From positions 344,913 to 408,912 of the forward strand of contig JAJEKV010000287.1 of assembly GCA_021234155.1 (NCBI GenBank): DNA of 64,000 nt, in the 5' to 3' direction. The stretch's first letter is position 1, and every line of letters starts with the position of its first letter. This document shows, piece after piece, positions 20,767 through 34,400 of this stretch. The notes beneath the pieces were generated by a model, which was not told the origin of the DNA, did no database searches, and was given only the letters and a program-made list of their open reading frames with translations. A program made the translations under genes and the position numbers. Origin of the DNA: Isoetes taiwanensis. Taxonomy: Eukaryota; Streptophyta; Lycopodiopsida; Isoetales; Isoetaceae.

Positions 20767-20889
20767 TGCATGGTCGTTTCAATCGCCGGAGGTAACACCC
20801 TATTGCATGCCGGATTGCAGGCTGTTCTTTTTAGGAAAATTTAATTAATCTGAATACTTGGCAAATGGCTCAAAAGGGTTAAACTGGAG

Positions 20890-20939
20890 TTCTTAAGGAT
20901 CTCGGATTCTTAAGGATCTCGGATTCTTAAGGATCTCGG
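20890..20939. repeat. 17-bp tandem repeat, three copies
   Basis: TTCTTAAGGATCTCGGA is repeated three times without mismatch. Confidence 0.9.
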
Positions 20940-21658
20940 CAATCCATTTCCCGGATTACTTCTCAGATATTCAGAAGGAAATATGATTCCCCCTTCTCTG
21001 ATGCAGGAGCAAATCATCTGATCTAACATTGCTGGTGGCACTAAATATTTATCTTTATTCATGACTGTTGTCTATGGCACTGCTATTGCTACACTTCATG
21101 CATATCCTCTGAGAGGTATCAATTAATAACCTCTTTTAGAACTTTTTCTCATTTTCCTTACAAGATGATAAAGTGTCACGCTTTCTAATGTCAGTGAGTA
21201 TTCATTTTGCTCTCTGATACCCTTGATGCTAAAGAAATGCCATAACATGTTATCAAAAATAACTGTGAGTATTTGGGGATGTAGAAAAGAACAATGCTCT
21301 CTTGCAATTGGAGATGGTGGTGATCTATTTCTGCCATCCCTGGAGGTAGGAAGGGTCAAGTTTTTTCCATGTGTGTGATGTGTGTGCAATGTATGTTTGC
21401 AAAGAGGGCAGAATTTTCTCCCCCCGTACAATCAGTTCCCCTGTTATAACATCTGCATGCTTCTCTTGAAGGTAGGCTAGTCATTGCAAGTGATCTGCTT
21501 GCTTTGAATTTCCAAAGGTTGGGGTCTTTATGCTTTCTAAGGCGGACACTGATTTATTAGGTAGTGTCACTTTATCTTGTCACATGTCCTCTCTTCGGTA
21601 TTCTCTTCTTTTCACCCTTTTAATATTCATGCATAATTCAGTTGGTCCTTCTCTACAG

Positions 21659-21730
21659 GCAGCATCTGGGGCAGTGCAATGTCAGTTGATGGATTTCATT
21701 CACTCTATAACCGCGCCAATGCACAAAGTT
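21659..21730 (+). pseudogene. Orphan exon of an EB1-type microtubule plus-end protein
   Basis: After a good acceptor (TTCTCTACAG) the sequence reads AASGAVQCQLMDFIHS...PMHKV. Plant EB1 proteins have AASGAVQCQMMD...VPMHKV inside the calponin-homology domain that binds microtubule tips, so the match is specific. A donor (GTTGGT or GTTTGT) follows. I could not find the preceding exon (start of the CH domain) or the following one (NFDAK...) on the plus strand within several kb. It may be an isolated fragment, or part of a gene with very long introns; short exon-like pieces flanked by AG and GT at 21975-22017 and 22204-22240 are not EB1. Confidence 0.5.
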
Positions 21731-21887
21731 GGTTTGTTGAGCCTCTCCTTTTTGTAGTATTTCTTCCTTTCTTCCTGATTCAGTTTCCCTTTCCTTTTTT
21801 TTTGGCAAACACGTGCGAATAAATCTGAACTTTCTATTTCCTTTAGGTATACATCCACCCGCATATATCGGTGGTGCAGCCAATTAG

Positions 21888-21978
21888 CCTACACATCTTT
21901 CAGTGGTACAGCCAAATAGGTTACGCATCTGCCTACACATCTTTCAGTGGTACAGCCAAATAGGTTACGCATCTTTCA
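21888..21978. repeat. 44-bp tandem duplication
   Basis: The segment starting CCTACACATCTTTCAGTGG occurs at 21888 and again at 21932, nearly perfect. Confidence 0.85.
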
Positions 21979-21979
21979 A

Positions 21980-24900
21980 AGGAGGTGCAAGTGGATGTAG
22001 GCTTGTCACTATGCAGGTAATTTTCCCTTCCATTCTTAAGCTCTATGTGGAATCTGTTTATTTCTTAATAGGAGTGATTAACTGTTATATTATGGTCATC
22101 TAGATATGGGATACAGCACGCCAAAGACATTTTTAGAGTTTAGGTGTTGCCTTCTATCGAGGAACAAATTGTTGTGTTCTTGTTATGATGTGAATGTTAT
22201 CAGGTTACTTTGATAATTGGTGGGACGAATTTTGGATACAGGTAATTTTTCCCCTTCTAATCTTGTGCTTTCATATTGAGAATGGAAGTGCTCTTCTTTT
22301 GCAAGCAAGTCCATCAAATCCAGAGAATTTTCTATATGTTTGTGTATGTAAGAGGTTCCACAGAAGTGTTATTTTTGACCACTGATTAACTCATCAGTTT
22401 GAAGTTCCTTACTTTATGCAGTGATTTTTAGTCTATTTGATGTGAAGAGTTGCCCCTTCATTTTAAACCTCTTCATGCTATGCATGAATTGGGTATTTAA
22501 TTTTACCCTTTTATGTATATATGATCTAATATTACAAAACGTTTCTGACTACATCTAGTGTGCTTCATGTCTTCGTAAAAATCCAGTTTGTTTGAATGAT
22601 GATAAAGGCTGATGTGCATTGATGTTTGAAGTATGAAGCTGAATATCTTATGGACGTAATGTCCTATGTTCGATTAAGATTATACTAGTTTATGGGGATG
22701 ATGCACATAACGAATCAGTATTGTGGCTGTTGCATTGTGAAAGCTACTAAATGCAAGCAATGTTGTGTGCAAACTTCGTACTCAATTTGAGTATCAGAAA
22801 AGTCCTAGTAGGTTTGTACGGTTGCCTTCTGGTTGCAATTTTTCTGTAATGTGCAAATTGAGGGGCGATCGTCAAAAGTCAGGGTTGTGTTCAATACAAA
22901 TTTGGATGATACATTAGTCTGATAATGGCATTTTATTGCAACACAGGATAACATTTTGTTGTAATAAGCTTCTAAGCAGTTCGGGATAAATAACAACTCC
23001 TTGGAGAATAAAATATGGATATAAGACACACGTAATTGCAGAGGAACATTTTATCTAACATCCGTGGTAGTAAAAGTCTTTGATCCTTTAAAGATTTTAC
23101 TGTTTTCCTTTGAAGGATTCAATTTTCCTTTGAAGGATTCAAAGCAACACGACGCAAACTTGCAAACTAGATTCAGTGTCTATCTCAATGAGTTGAAGAT
23201 GTGTTGCTTCAGTCAGTATAGGGGTGATGGTAGACATTGTAAAAGGTGAAGATGCATTGCTTCGTTTGGCAGCAATTGAGGCAGCAATAATGGGTTGATA
23301 GGAGACATTGTAAAAGGTTATAAAGGCTTGATGACAAAATAATAAGTTTTGGCATCCTCATGGTGTAAACCGAGCATGGATAATGTGGCAATTATGGAGT
23401 CCCAGTAACCGTAGCTAGAAATTTGAGACACCATCAATGGTAGGCTAGTGCGACAAATGGTTTTTATAACCTCCATTGAAGGTACACAAGTGCGCCAATG
23501 ATAGAACATTATGTAACAATTGGGTGCAAATAACCCCCTTCATTAAGAGAATTGCTAGAGCTAGGCCCATCAAATAGGCTAGAAGAGGACATATTAGAAA
23601 GCTTAGAATTTAAGGTTTCTAATGATATACAATACAGCTATAGTTAAGATGCATGTCAATGTTTTTTATAATGATTTAAGCTTAAGTGCGCCTCCTATTC
23701 GCATCAATCGCTTAGCAACAAACACCCCATTCCTTCCTTCCTGGTTCGACTCTGCGCTTTAAGTTTCCAGGTAATTTATGTTTTTCCTTACAACTTTGTC
23801 TAGGCACTCATGCTCATGCTAATATAGCTCCTAATATTAGAACTTGATCATGTGACATGCAGTTCACTTCATTCCTAGAAGGAAATGTGGGCTTCGTATT
23901 ACTATCCAGGGCTTATTTGGTGTCAAATTTTCTGCAAGCTCAAAGACTTGTTAGCACACTAAAGATGGCATGTAAACTTCTTCAATCCATGCTATCTTTC
24001 CTTTTCCATTTCAATCACTTAGAATGGATATGAGTACATACCTGTATAAGAATAAATTCACTAACATGTACATAATGTTAGGTCATTTCTAGAGAATGAT
24101 TTAGGGCCTGTTTGTTGCTTGTCAAAATGCACTTTTCCATACTAAATTGCTTTGGATTTTATTGTCATTCCACATCTTTTTGCAGGCTTTTTTTATTTTC
24201 TAATCTGGAATATTGCTCCATCAAGCTGGACTAGGTTGGATCTAGCTTTGTCTCAATTCTCCTAATGAAGGACAAAGTCTATGCCATTTTGAGCATGCTA
24301 AGGTATTTCTTCATGTAGATATATATTCAAATAGATGGGCATCTCTAAAGAATTTTTTGTGTACTTGAGGCTCACTTCGCAGAAGGTTTCTTAGCTTGAT
24401 AATAGGCAACGGAAGGAACTAAGGCATCAACCAAGAAAGATAGCTCAACAGCACCATCATTGAAGAATATTGTTAAGTTTTCTGCTACTTTAAACGTCCA
24501 TATTTTAAAGTCCATTGAATTCTATGGTAAGAGTTGTAGAAAAACCAGAATAAGCATACACCGAATTTGAAAAATTAATTCCAAGACATCACATTATAAC
24601 AAATATATGCAATGGAAATGTCAAATAGGTTTTTTGCAACCTGAATGGGGATAAACCTCTGGACATTGTTGTTGAAAAATAATAATAATAACTGCAGGAC
24701 CACAAGGATATCCTAGAATTTGCTAGTCCAAGCATGATCATGTTTTAGACTCATTATTAACCACAAGAGATCGCTCTGGACTTTGTACTTCAAACATAAA
24801 TGCATTAGAAGGAAGTACTATGTACCTTCTAGCTCGTTCAATTACCTTTATAATATGTCCTTTGTAATATGTCGTTGAGCATCTTTCATCAAAGTGTATA

Positions 24901-25660
24901 AAGCAGCTTCTCCAAAAGATGCCCACAAAGCTTCTCCTACAACATGATTCTTGTAAAAGCGTCCAGCTAGTTGTCTTCGAATAATTTTTAGCATTGAAAT
25001 GATAGGCTTATCTCTAGCTCCAAAAAGCTAAGAATTTAAAGCTCAAGTATTTGAAGCCTTGTAAAGAATGATCATCTATTGTAAAAATGTGATTTTTGGT
25101 GATTTTTAAAACACAAAGGGCTATTTGGGAAAATACTTAAGAATTAAAAACATTTTGGAAATTTCAAAAATATGAAGGGCTTTTTGTGACTAAGTCAAAT
25201 AACTTGGTAAAATAACCTTGCCATTGTTAGACGCATTAAATACATGGAAGTCTATCAAATTTTATGTGTAAATTTAAAGAACTTTATTATAAGGCCAGAT
25301 TTCCAATAATGACACGTGAAAAATACGTCATTGTACTTTGCAGACAGGAATTCAATAATCTTTCAATTGCCAGCATTGTCGACATTGAATGTTTCCACTA
25401 GATCGCAATTTTTCGGCAGTTTGGAGCAATGACGTTGAATTTCAGTGGGAGTGGGCATTGTTGCAGTCCAATTGTGATTCTACTGGGCACATTGCCCAGT
25501 AGATTAAAATTCGATGGCAGAAGCGAATTTTGTGCCAGATATGCACTTGTCAGCGCAAAGGAAAGATGAATCAATGACAAATTGTGATGTGTGAATTTAT
25601 TATTTGATTTCATAATAAATAAATGTCGTTGTTGCCATTAGTCGAATCCGGCCTAAAGAA
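21980..25660. other. AT-rich non-coding stretch
   Basis: No convincing gene. Small features only: a 20-base tandem duplication (TTTTCCTTTGAAGGATTCAA) near 23101-23145, and a lone GGTTCGACTC, like a tRNA B-box, near 23743 but with no A-box or cloverleaf around it. Confidence 0.4.
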
Positions 25661-25666
25661 CAACCC

Positions 25667-25862
25667 ATCCACAAAACCTTTGAGGTACTATGCAACTAAT
25701 GAATTATTTTAGCAAAGTGGAATGCAAATATTGAGATTTGCTAAGCTGCAAATATTATATTTTGAAATTTGCATATCCACAAAACCATTGATATCCTATG
25801 CAAATAAAGCGCTACTAGGTTTTAGCAAAATGCAAATATTGAGATTTGCTATGCTGCAATTA
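25667..25862. repeat. ~107-bp imperfect tandem duplication
   Basis: Two diverged units, each running from ATCCACAAAACC to GCAAATATTGAGATTTGCTA. Confidence 0.75.
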
Positions 25863-26269
25863 ATACAACACGGCCAAGGACTTCGACCAATTGAGAGATC
25901 ATATAGATCATACTAGATTTGCTATACACTTAGGGTGGAATCCGGACTTAAAATAATATCGGCCAATTGAGAGCAGACGTAAAAAATAACGACCAGAGTG
26001 GACTTAAAATAATCACAACCAATGGATATATTTGTATTTCGCATCCCCTTATGCCCAAGATACTAAAATTCTTGGACACACCTAGGATCCCTAGATGGGA
26101 GATACCCTCAACCAATAATTTACAATTCTTGGGCATCCCCATTGATGTTGCCATGTGGAGCCTCAATATCAAAGACCCAAAATTTGAAATAGTATTTAGG
26201 ATAGTACTAGACAAACAGACAAACAGTTGTTTTAATGTCATGCCACTAGACAGCATCCAACTGGACATG

Positions 26270-27180
26270 TAGCACAACAACAGACATTCCAGGGGGATTT
26301 AGTATGGAGTACAAATGACAATTCTTGGAAACATAAGCCATATCCCCAAAACATTTGAATGGGTTGTTTTAAATAAAAGAAAAATATGGATACAACCATC
26401 AACTAGTAATGCGTGCCCGGAGTTGCCAGGCATAGATACGATTCTATTGTAGAGACAGAAAGTTGTTAGATCTATGCATCCTTAGCAAGGAGTTGTCCAA
26501 TGCCTCGCGTGTTGCGTATCCTTAGTGAGGCCTTTGAGATGTGGCAGATGTAGCATTATGAATTTGTCATGGAATTGTGGTAGATATAGAATGTTGCACT
26601 TCATGAAAAATGTTAAGTATTTTAATAGATCGATGTTCTCTAGGCCTATAATATTTTATCTAACGCGCGTAGATGTAATTCTTGTAGTTATATTGTTAGA
26701 TGCTTTCAAGCTTTATAAATTGTTGCCTTATTTTAAAATGATGTGTCGACAAATTGGTGTCCCATAGGCCAATTTGGTCTCCGTGGACAATAAAAACTCT
26801 ATTCTATTCTATTCTATTCTATTCTATTCTATTCTATTCGATTCTATTTATTTTGAATCATATGCATTTCATTGGTGTTTTGCAAACAAACCATGAGGTA
26901 ATAATATACTCGAGGAAATTCTCTTGATTTTTGGTAGTCAGAAATGTTTTCCAACATCAAAAATCCCCACAAGACAAAGAAGCCTGAAACAAAAATCCAA
27001 AAAGTTTTCCACTTGCCGGGAAAACCAAATTTAAGCAATAGATATGTAGCACACTAACATGGGTCTCAGAGGGATTTAATATGGATGTACAGATGACAAT
27101 TCTTAGAACCAGAGGCCATACCCCCAAAACTTTTGAATGGGTTGTTTAAAAAAAGGGGGGAAAAAGGAAAAAGAAAAATA
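26270..27180. repeat. Diverged direct repeats flanking the LINE relic
   Basis: A ~120-base segment (GGGATTTAGTATGGA ... CCAAAACATTTGAATGGG) at about 26280-26395 recurs at about 27060-27180 with ~15-20% difference. The LINE relic lies between them. Confidence 0.65.
26400..26846 (+). mobile_element. Internally deleted LINE relic with (ATTCT)n tail
   Basis: The 3' end has the text shared by other LINEs here: CCCATAGGCCAATTTGGTCT, then GTGGACAATAAAAACT, then about ten ATTCT units (26797-26846). Near 26555-26580 the frame reads NLSWNCGRYR, which resembles the SWNCRG start of a LINE endonuclease domain. So the 5' start of ORF2 is joined almost directly to the 3' UTR, with the whole endonuclease and reverse transcriptase missing. 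Upstream text ACTAGTAATGCGTGCCCGG...GGCATA resembles 9473-9510 in the 7-kb unit. Confidence 0.6.
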
Positions 27181-27289
27181 AATTATATATCCAATAGAAG
27201 AAAATTGTGACGCTGCCAGAACCTATACGATGCTCCCGGGAAATTCCCCTCCCATGGCAACTCAATCACCAGGGGAAGGCCCTCCGTCT

Positions 27290-28010
27290 GACTCGGGCCA
27301 CTTTAAATGTTCAAGTGTCCGCGTGAGGTACATGGAGGTGTCATTTGGCCCATGCCTTCTCTGGGATATTCTATACTGCGGAAACATACATACATATTAG
27401 CACTAGCAACAATACATATAAAATAATATACACCATGAAGGGTGGTCCGTCTATCATCAATATGAACAACAACATAATACCAACATAACATATAAAATGC
27501 ATCAAAAATAAGGGTTCTACCCCAAGCTCAGACTCAAAGAGGCATCGACTGAAGGTCATAGTCTCTGGATAACAACAGACGGAATCATGACAATGGCATT
27601 GGCTGGCATAGAACAATGGCTAGGGTACTCCACTCCATCCGCCCCTCCTGTGCACACTTCGCAGATAGCCAGAAACATGCTATGGCATGATTGTAGCCTT
27701 CCAGAGACGTAATCCCATGAAATCACTCTATGAGACTACTCCAGGTTGCATTTCCCCGACCTGATGAGGCAGGAATGGAACAAGTTCCTTACGAGAGCAC
27801 AATTATTCGATGGGTGGCTAGAGGATGAAGTCAATGGCGACACACAACTGTACCGAACTTAACCCCTAAAATGGCTAGAACAGGCTCATCCATACCCACC
27901 AATTCCCCAGGGTGCCTTTTTGGGGCGATGCCTGCAAGACCCAAGTAGTGTCAGATCTATACCTAGCCCATACAGTCTGACTATAAGCCTAGCACACTAA
28001 GGAAGCCTTC
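27290..28010 (-). repeat. Interspersed repeat, copy 1
   Basis: About 700 bases that match, in reverse orientation and with clear divergence, the segment 35165-35840. Shared marks include GGCTAGGGT...CCACTCCATCCGCCC, GACTACTC...GGTTGCAT...CCCC and CTATA..CCTAGC. Its class is unknown; length and lack of coding suit a solo LTR or a non-autonomous element. Termini were not resolved. Confidence 0.6.
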
Positions 28011-28489
28011 CATCAGGAAGGCTCTACTTTCATATCACTATTGTCTCCGTTGTTTGGTGCTCAACTACATCATAACATCCACAGCAAGGTGGGCTCTTGT
28101 GCACATGCAGCATTAATTGGGATTTATGGGATTCTAGCTGGAACATCTCTATTCGTACTAGCCTTTAGGTCTCTACCCTCCCTTATCCCACAAGCACAAG
28201 AGATGCAGCAAAGAGACTACCATAAATCATAAATCCATTCATAACTTCAAATAAGGCATCAATAGGAGATTAATCATCCATCTTAACAAGCAAAGGGTTA
28301 ATCTCTAACTAGAACCTCAAGTAGCTAAGCCTATTAACCGGTATTTGAGCTACATCCATTATCTCTATAGTTCTCCATGCTATGCTGGTTGAATAGGCTC
28401 TTCCTCCTTCTCCAATTGCACCCCAAATTGATTTGGGGCAAATTGGGAATGAAGCCCTAAATTGGCGATGAAGCCCCGCCGATTTGGCT

Positions 28490-28640
28490 GAACCAAATTT
28501 GGCAGTTCTCTCTTGCCTAATCGGCAATTTCCTAGACTAAACTATTATTAATTAATTGCTAACTGAATTAATTATTGATTGGATTAATATATGCCTCCGT
28601 AGAATTAGGGTTTTGCCCTACCTGAGGTATACACCTCTTA
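28490..28640. repeat. Direct repeat shared with 31190-31340
   Basis: AATTAATTGCTAA.TGAATTAA, TATATGCCTCC.TAGAATTAGG and a preceding GCAATTTCCTA block occur in the same order at 31190-31340. The two lie 2.7 kb apart with the L1 3' relic between. A pair of old LTR ends is possible but no LTR-retrotransposon coding lies between. Confidence 0.5.
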
Positions 28641-28644
28641 TGGA

Positions 28645-29880
28645 TTATGACATTAAGAACCTTAAGACGATTATGGGGTTTACTATTATGGGGTCTAGAT
28701 GATTTGATGTCCCGTATCATTTGAAACCGATCAAAAGTTGAAGTTGATATGATAACCTGAGAAAATATTAAGTTAATTGTGAAAAGATGAAGTTGATATC
28801 CGCAAGGAATATTTAGCTGAAGGAGCCTTTGGAAAAGCTCTTTGGGTGGGATACTAACCTTTAAAATTTCTTTTCGCTATAATCCCATTTGGGATCATAG
28901 TTTATTTACATGACTAAAGTACCATACTAAAGGGATGGTTGAAATACAGCTTATGCGATTCCAAGATTTGGCCGCATCCATTTGACAAGCCGGTGGTTCA
29001 GCCACATCATAATGGCAGATAGGCAAGGGTTTTGTTCCATGGAACTAGCAAGGTTACACATTAACTAAATTAAAGCAATATGTACCATGTATATATACGA
29101 TATACAATTTGGTGGAGTAATCAATGCAGTGACACAGGAAGAGAAAGACAAGTGAACCCTAAACTTACCACTGAAGTGTTTGGAATCCCTCTGGAATGTG
29201 CACACAACATACAATCTACTGAATACCAAGGTAGGAGGTTGTAGTCGGCATTTAAAATAAATGGCAACAGACAATAGAATAAAGCTCAAAATGATGGGGT
29301 TGGATGCTACTATAGTACAAAACTTGGTTGGATGGTGTATAACAGTTACCTACTAGAAGCTCAAATGTGTCTTGGAGAAACACCTAAGGCTAGACATCAA
29401 ACATGTTCCTCAGTCGGGTCATATATAGTTGAAACGGATGGGTTACACATAGTCATAATTTAGAGCACATAGGGCTAGAATGTCAACAGAAGTCAGGGTA
29501 GTAGGGTATTAACTACCCGTGTTATTCCAGATGTGGATATTTAAGAAGATTTATAAAACGCAAAGCAGATGCCCTGATGACTCTAGGTAACTTACGATTC
29601 TCAAGAAGGCTCACTCTCTAAGATAGGATATGACTATGGCTTATATGAGTATGCCAAGTCATTTCTAATGCCACTACAGTGGCATGACGCCATGACAGAA
29701 CAACCTAACAACTAACAGTTCTAAGTTCTATGACGACGTTAAATCATAACCCTTAATGATATGCAGCTTAAAAGACATAAGGGAATTTGAAAGCAACCTT
29801 GGCACAGAGACTGTATACCATAAGACACATAACATAATCTAGAAAACAACAAGAGGGTTAAAGAATATCTGAAGTGTTAA
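28645..29880. other. Non-coding stretch
   Basis: I see no gene. Parts of 28860-29040 loosely resemble 30960-31170 (GGTTGAAA, CAAGCCGGTGG/GCAGGCGTGTGG), in keeping with an old repeat. Confidence 0.4.
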
Positions 29881-29884
29881 ATTG

Positions 29885-30421
29885 TTTGGTCCTCGCAACT
29901 CTACAGTATGTCTGCTTTGCCTTTCAGATGTCGAAACACTTGAGCATTGCCTCTTTTCTTGTCCAGAAGTTCAACCAGCATGGTTTTAGCTTCAAACATT
30001 ATTTAACAGTACATTGGATGGCCAATCTGTTCTCATAGCATCCTATTCAGATGCATGGGCCCCAGATAAACGGAAGGCATTTCATCTTGTGTCTGGTTGG
30101 TAACTGTGGTCAATCTGGGAGCGTCGTAGACTGCACATTTTTCAATACATTTGTTCACCTGTTCGTAAAGTCATTGTTGTAGCTTAGGCTAAGATACTGA
30201 TGGCTTACAACTCTTCCTCCCACAGGGAATGTGAGATTGTATTTGGATTCAGTATCTCCAAATTAATTCTTATCATTAGTCTCATATGCTAGAGTGAATA
30301 CATAATGCTTCATGCTCGTGCTTCGGGAGCGTTGTCTTATGCTTGCACAACTAGATGAGATTTGTATCTTGTAATGTTTACCTGTGATTAATAAACTTGC
30401 TTTTCGTCCTCAAAAAAAAGG
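29885..30421 (+). mobile_element. 3' end of an L1-type LINE (zinc-binding end of ORF2, poly(A))
   Basis: The plus-strand frame reads CLLCLSDVETLEHCLFSCPE...W, the CxxC...ET..H...C zinc-binding motif found at the C-terminus of plant L1 reverse transcriptases (zf-RVT). It continues through LWSIWERRRLHIFQ, also typical. In-frame stops show decay. The element ends in an A-run at 30413-30421 after AATAAACTTG. The 5' part is missing, as in usual 5' truncation. Confidence 0.7.
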
Positions 30422-31454
30422 GGAGAAAAAAAATTTGTAAAATGTTTGGTGACCCGACGGAATAAGAATTTGTATATGTCGTATCAAGTGCATAGTTGAT
30501 GAGTAATATTGGAATTAATCAGCAACACCATTCAAGGGCCGGGGTAAAGGGGATCGATCATAGTCGTAGAGAATATATTAAAGAAGAAGAAAAGAATGAA
30601 GGAGCACCATTCATTATGTTTAGGCCATCTGGTTGGGAAGATTATTACCTTCACAACTTTTGGATGGGTTGCATGACCTGAGGGATGATCTCTGCTAGTA
30701 GGCGGGAATAGATTTTGGCAATGCAATTGGTGAAAACTGATCAAATACTATTTTGTTGCTTTGAAAGGCAACGAGGGGCTTGAAAGCCTGTCAAAGATTT
30801 AATATGTGGCTTAGGGGGAGAAGAGTTACAATATCTGGGACAACATGGTGAACAATAGATTTACAAAGAATCGTTTAATACGAGGAACCTCTCTTGAAAG
30901 GTCCTTAAGCGGTTCTAACCTTTGGGATATCCATATAATCTGTTGGAATATGTAAGCTTATTTATGGAACTTAATGACCCTAAGGTACTAAAGTAATGGT
31001 TGAAAACACTTTGCCCCAACCAAATCTAGGTACCCTACAAGGAGGTGACTAGTCAACAATGGTTGCGTACCATCAGACTATTATGGTAGAACAACGAAAG
31101 AGGATTGGCCACCGTCAATTTGGCAGGCGTGTGGTGCACCCATATAATCACTGCAAATAGGCAGTGAAGTTTGGCAAAAAAAATAGTACCAAAATTCAAT
31201 TTGACAGTTCTTCCTTGCCCAATCAATTTGGGTTAGGTGGCAATTTCCTAAACTAAATTATTAGTAATTAATTGCTAATTGAATTAATTATTAATTGGAT
31301 TATTATATGCCTCCCTAGAATTAGGGTTTTGCTCTAATTTTGAATTAGGGTTTAGGGCTACTACAAATGGCAAGTTTAACTTGTCCAGCCACGTGATGCC
31401 TAGATTCCCCATAATTAATTAACATACAATGTTAATTAATATGCCTAAAGTCAA

Positions 31455-34400
31455 TGTAATGTACTACGGCCCAGCGCCCTGAACGTCCCCGGGTAGTCAT
31501 CTTCACAGTCAGGGACACGCAAAAGCGAGCAGCCATCCTGCACCAAGGCAGGCAGTTGAAGGGGACTGCCCTGTACGTGGACCGGGATCTGACTCCGACA
31601 CAACAAGAGGACCACAGGCATGAGTTGGAGAAAGTCAAGAGTGTCCGCAAACAGGGAGGCGCAGCAAGGCTGGTCCGGGGAAGGATGCAGATCTTCAGGC
31701 CACCTAATGCTGATGCAGACATCTCAAACTCTCGAGGCCCTTCTGCCGCGACCCTAGCTGCACATCCTACTACAATGGCCTCACCTGCCACTGCCAACAT
31801 GCCAAATGCCGCCTCCACCTCCACCACCACCCCTTGTGTTGCCACCGCCAAACCTACTGCTGCAGCTTCTGCCAGCAAATAGGGATTGTGCCTGCGCATG
31901 GTCTCTTGGAATTGTCGGGGCTTCCCATGGCAGAAGGGAGACAGTCCCAACTCAGTTGCCGCAGATATGGACCTCATCTTCCTCATGGAAACATGGGAGC
32001 ATGCTGGACATAGACTACCCGGCTTGCCAGGATACCATCGCTATTCTGTCTTCAATGAATGCACAGGAAAGCGGTCGTTTGCTACTACCAGACAACCCTG
32101 GCACAGTCAGTTTTCCTGTGCAAAACAGACAAACATAACAGGTACTTGTGGGTGCGTGTGCAGAATTGCAGTGGTAGCCCTCTCTTTGTGGCGGCCTGCT
32201 ACTTTCCACATGCTGAGAGCAACTTCTATCACAACCATCTGGGTGTGGATAGGTTGGAGCCCTATGTCGATCTATACGATGACATACATCAGCACAAGCA
32301 AGAGGGTAGGGTCATGCTCGTTGCAGACTTCAATGCCCGCACTAGCAAGGAACAACCGATGAGATTTGATCCTCTGACAGCTGATGTATTGCAGCTGAGC
32401 CCTTCAGAAGGAGCTTGGCCACGGGCATCAACTAACATTCAGGTCTCGCGCTATGGGAGGCAGTTGTTGATGCTCTGCAGTATCTTTGACCTAGACTAGC
32501 ATAGTGGTCGTCCTCCAGCAAGCACACTTGCACGCAGGAGAACCAGGGACGTGGGTCTAGCATGGTAGATTATGTTTTGGTGGCCGAGCAGGACATGCAT
32601 CTCATCAGACATTTTCAAGTGGGAATAGCTGGTAGGGATGAGGAGGTGGACTCAGACCACCTGTCGTTGGCAGCTTGCTACAGACGCCTATCAAATACCT
32701 CCTCGTATACCTCAGCTCAGACTGGACTATGAGCGCACTCCTACTTACTCCCAGATGCTTACGAAGCATCTCACAATGCTCAACGCTGGAGCAACGGGCA
32801 GGCAGGCTCATTGACGTCGTCGGGGCTGCTGCAGAGAGGTGTTTTGGGAGAAGTCGCCCCCGGCAAACCTTGAGAGCTATGACCTTTCCGCGTAACCAGT
32901 GGTTCGATGCCGAGTGCAAAGAACGTAAAACGCTGGCTCCGCCAAGTCATAGATCCTGCTCTACGCTCAGATGCAGTCAAGCAATACTGCACTTTCCTTA
33001 AGGTTAGAAAGGCCAGGTACATTGCGGCCCATCAACAGGAAATGTTCTTCCTCCTAGAATGTCATCCCAGGACCTTCTGGCGGAGAGTGCTCAGGAGGCC
33101 AGTGCTGCCCACAGGAAACATCACTCCAGACTAGTGGGGGCAATACCTACAGCAGCTCTACAACCCTGAGGGTGCATGGGTAGTATTAACCCCCCAGCAG
33201 GACCCAGTACTAGAAATCACAAAGGTGAAGGTAACACAGGGGCTGCAATGTCTAGCCAATGGAAAAACACCAGACCTTGATGCCATGTAGGCAGAGTTAC
33301 TCAAGTGGGCAGGACCATCCATGGCACCACTACTGACCAACATGTTCAACAAGGCAGTGCGGGAAGGTTTTCCCCTGCAATGGACCACTAGCAGAGTTGT
33401 CTGAATCTACAAGGCAAGAGACCCGTATTGCCCCGCCAATTACCGGACCATCATGATCAGCTCAGTATTTGCAAAGCTCCTCGCCGGGATCCTCGAGTGG
33501 CAGTTGACAGGATGGGCAGAAGCAACAGAAGTGCAGCACTCACACAGGCAGGATTCAGGCCGAGGCACTTAACCATAGATCATATCTTCACGCTGCGGAC
33601 TTTGATTGAGGACAACAGGAACCGTCGGCAAGTTATATGAGACATGCACCGGCTGGCTGCAACCAGCGGGCCAACCATTCGAGAGCAGTATCGGGGTCTA
33701 CCAGGGATGCCCTCTCTCTCCCACACTATTTGGCCTGTATATTGATCAGCTGGAGAGATGGCTCGCTGATAATGGAGGCACTGGGGCTCACCTCCTACAC
33801 AAGATCATCAGGTAGTTGATCTATACTGACCATGTGGACCTCCTAGCACACACTCAGGCAGACATGCAATGCCATCTCGATGCCCTGGACACATTTTGCC
33901 AGGTGACTGACATGCGCGTCAACTTAGCCAAAACCAAGGTAGTTCTGGTATCGTCCGCACACCAGCCAACACCTCCAATCCTCGCTTATCGTGGCCAAAA
34001 TGTTGAAGTGGTGTCCGCTTACAAATATTTGGGGGTGGAGTTCCCGTCGGCCATGAACTGGGACAATTCCATCCGGCTGCGAGCCGCAGCAGGTTGGAAG
34101 GCACTCTATGCAATGGAGAACAATAGCCACAAGGTGGAGCTGTATGATTGGGCCCACCAATCGCACCTATTCAAGGTGCTAGTAGAACTTGTGCTTTTGT
34201 ACAGGGCCTCAACGCCTAAAAGCCTGCTGGCAGAAAAAGAGAGTCCAGTGGTTGGCCAGATGCAATGTACAGGAGCACAGGTGCATCCAAGTGCAAATGG
34301 AGGCAGATCGCCGCAGTCTCAGACAGTACCTTGACGCATGCTTCCTCAGTAAGCTATGGGATGCCAGCACCCTTGAACAGGCCAAGACGACATATTATCA

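Noticed and set aside
23742-23756. tRNA-like B-box GGTTCGACTC
   Set aside because: No A-box, no acceptor stem and no cloverleaf can be drawn around it.
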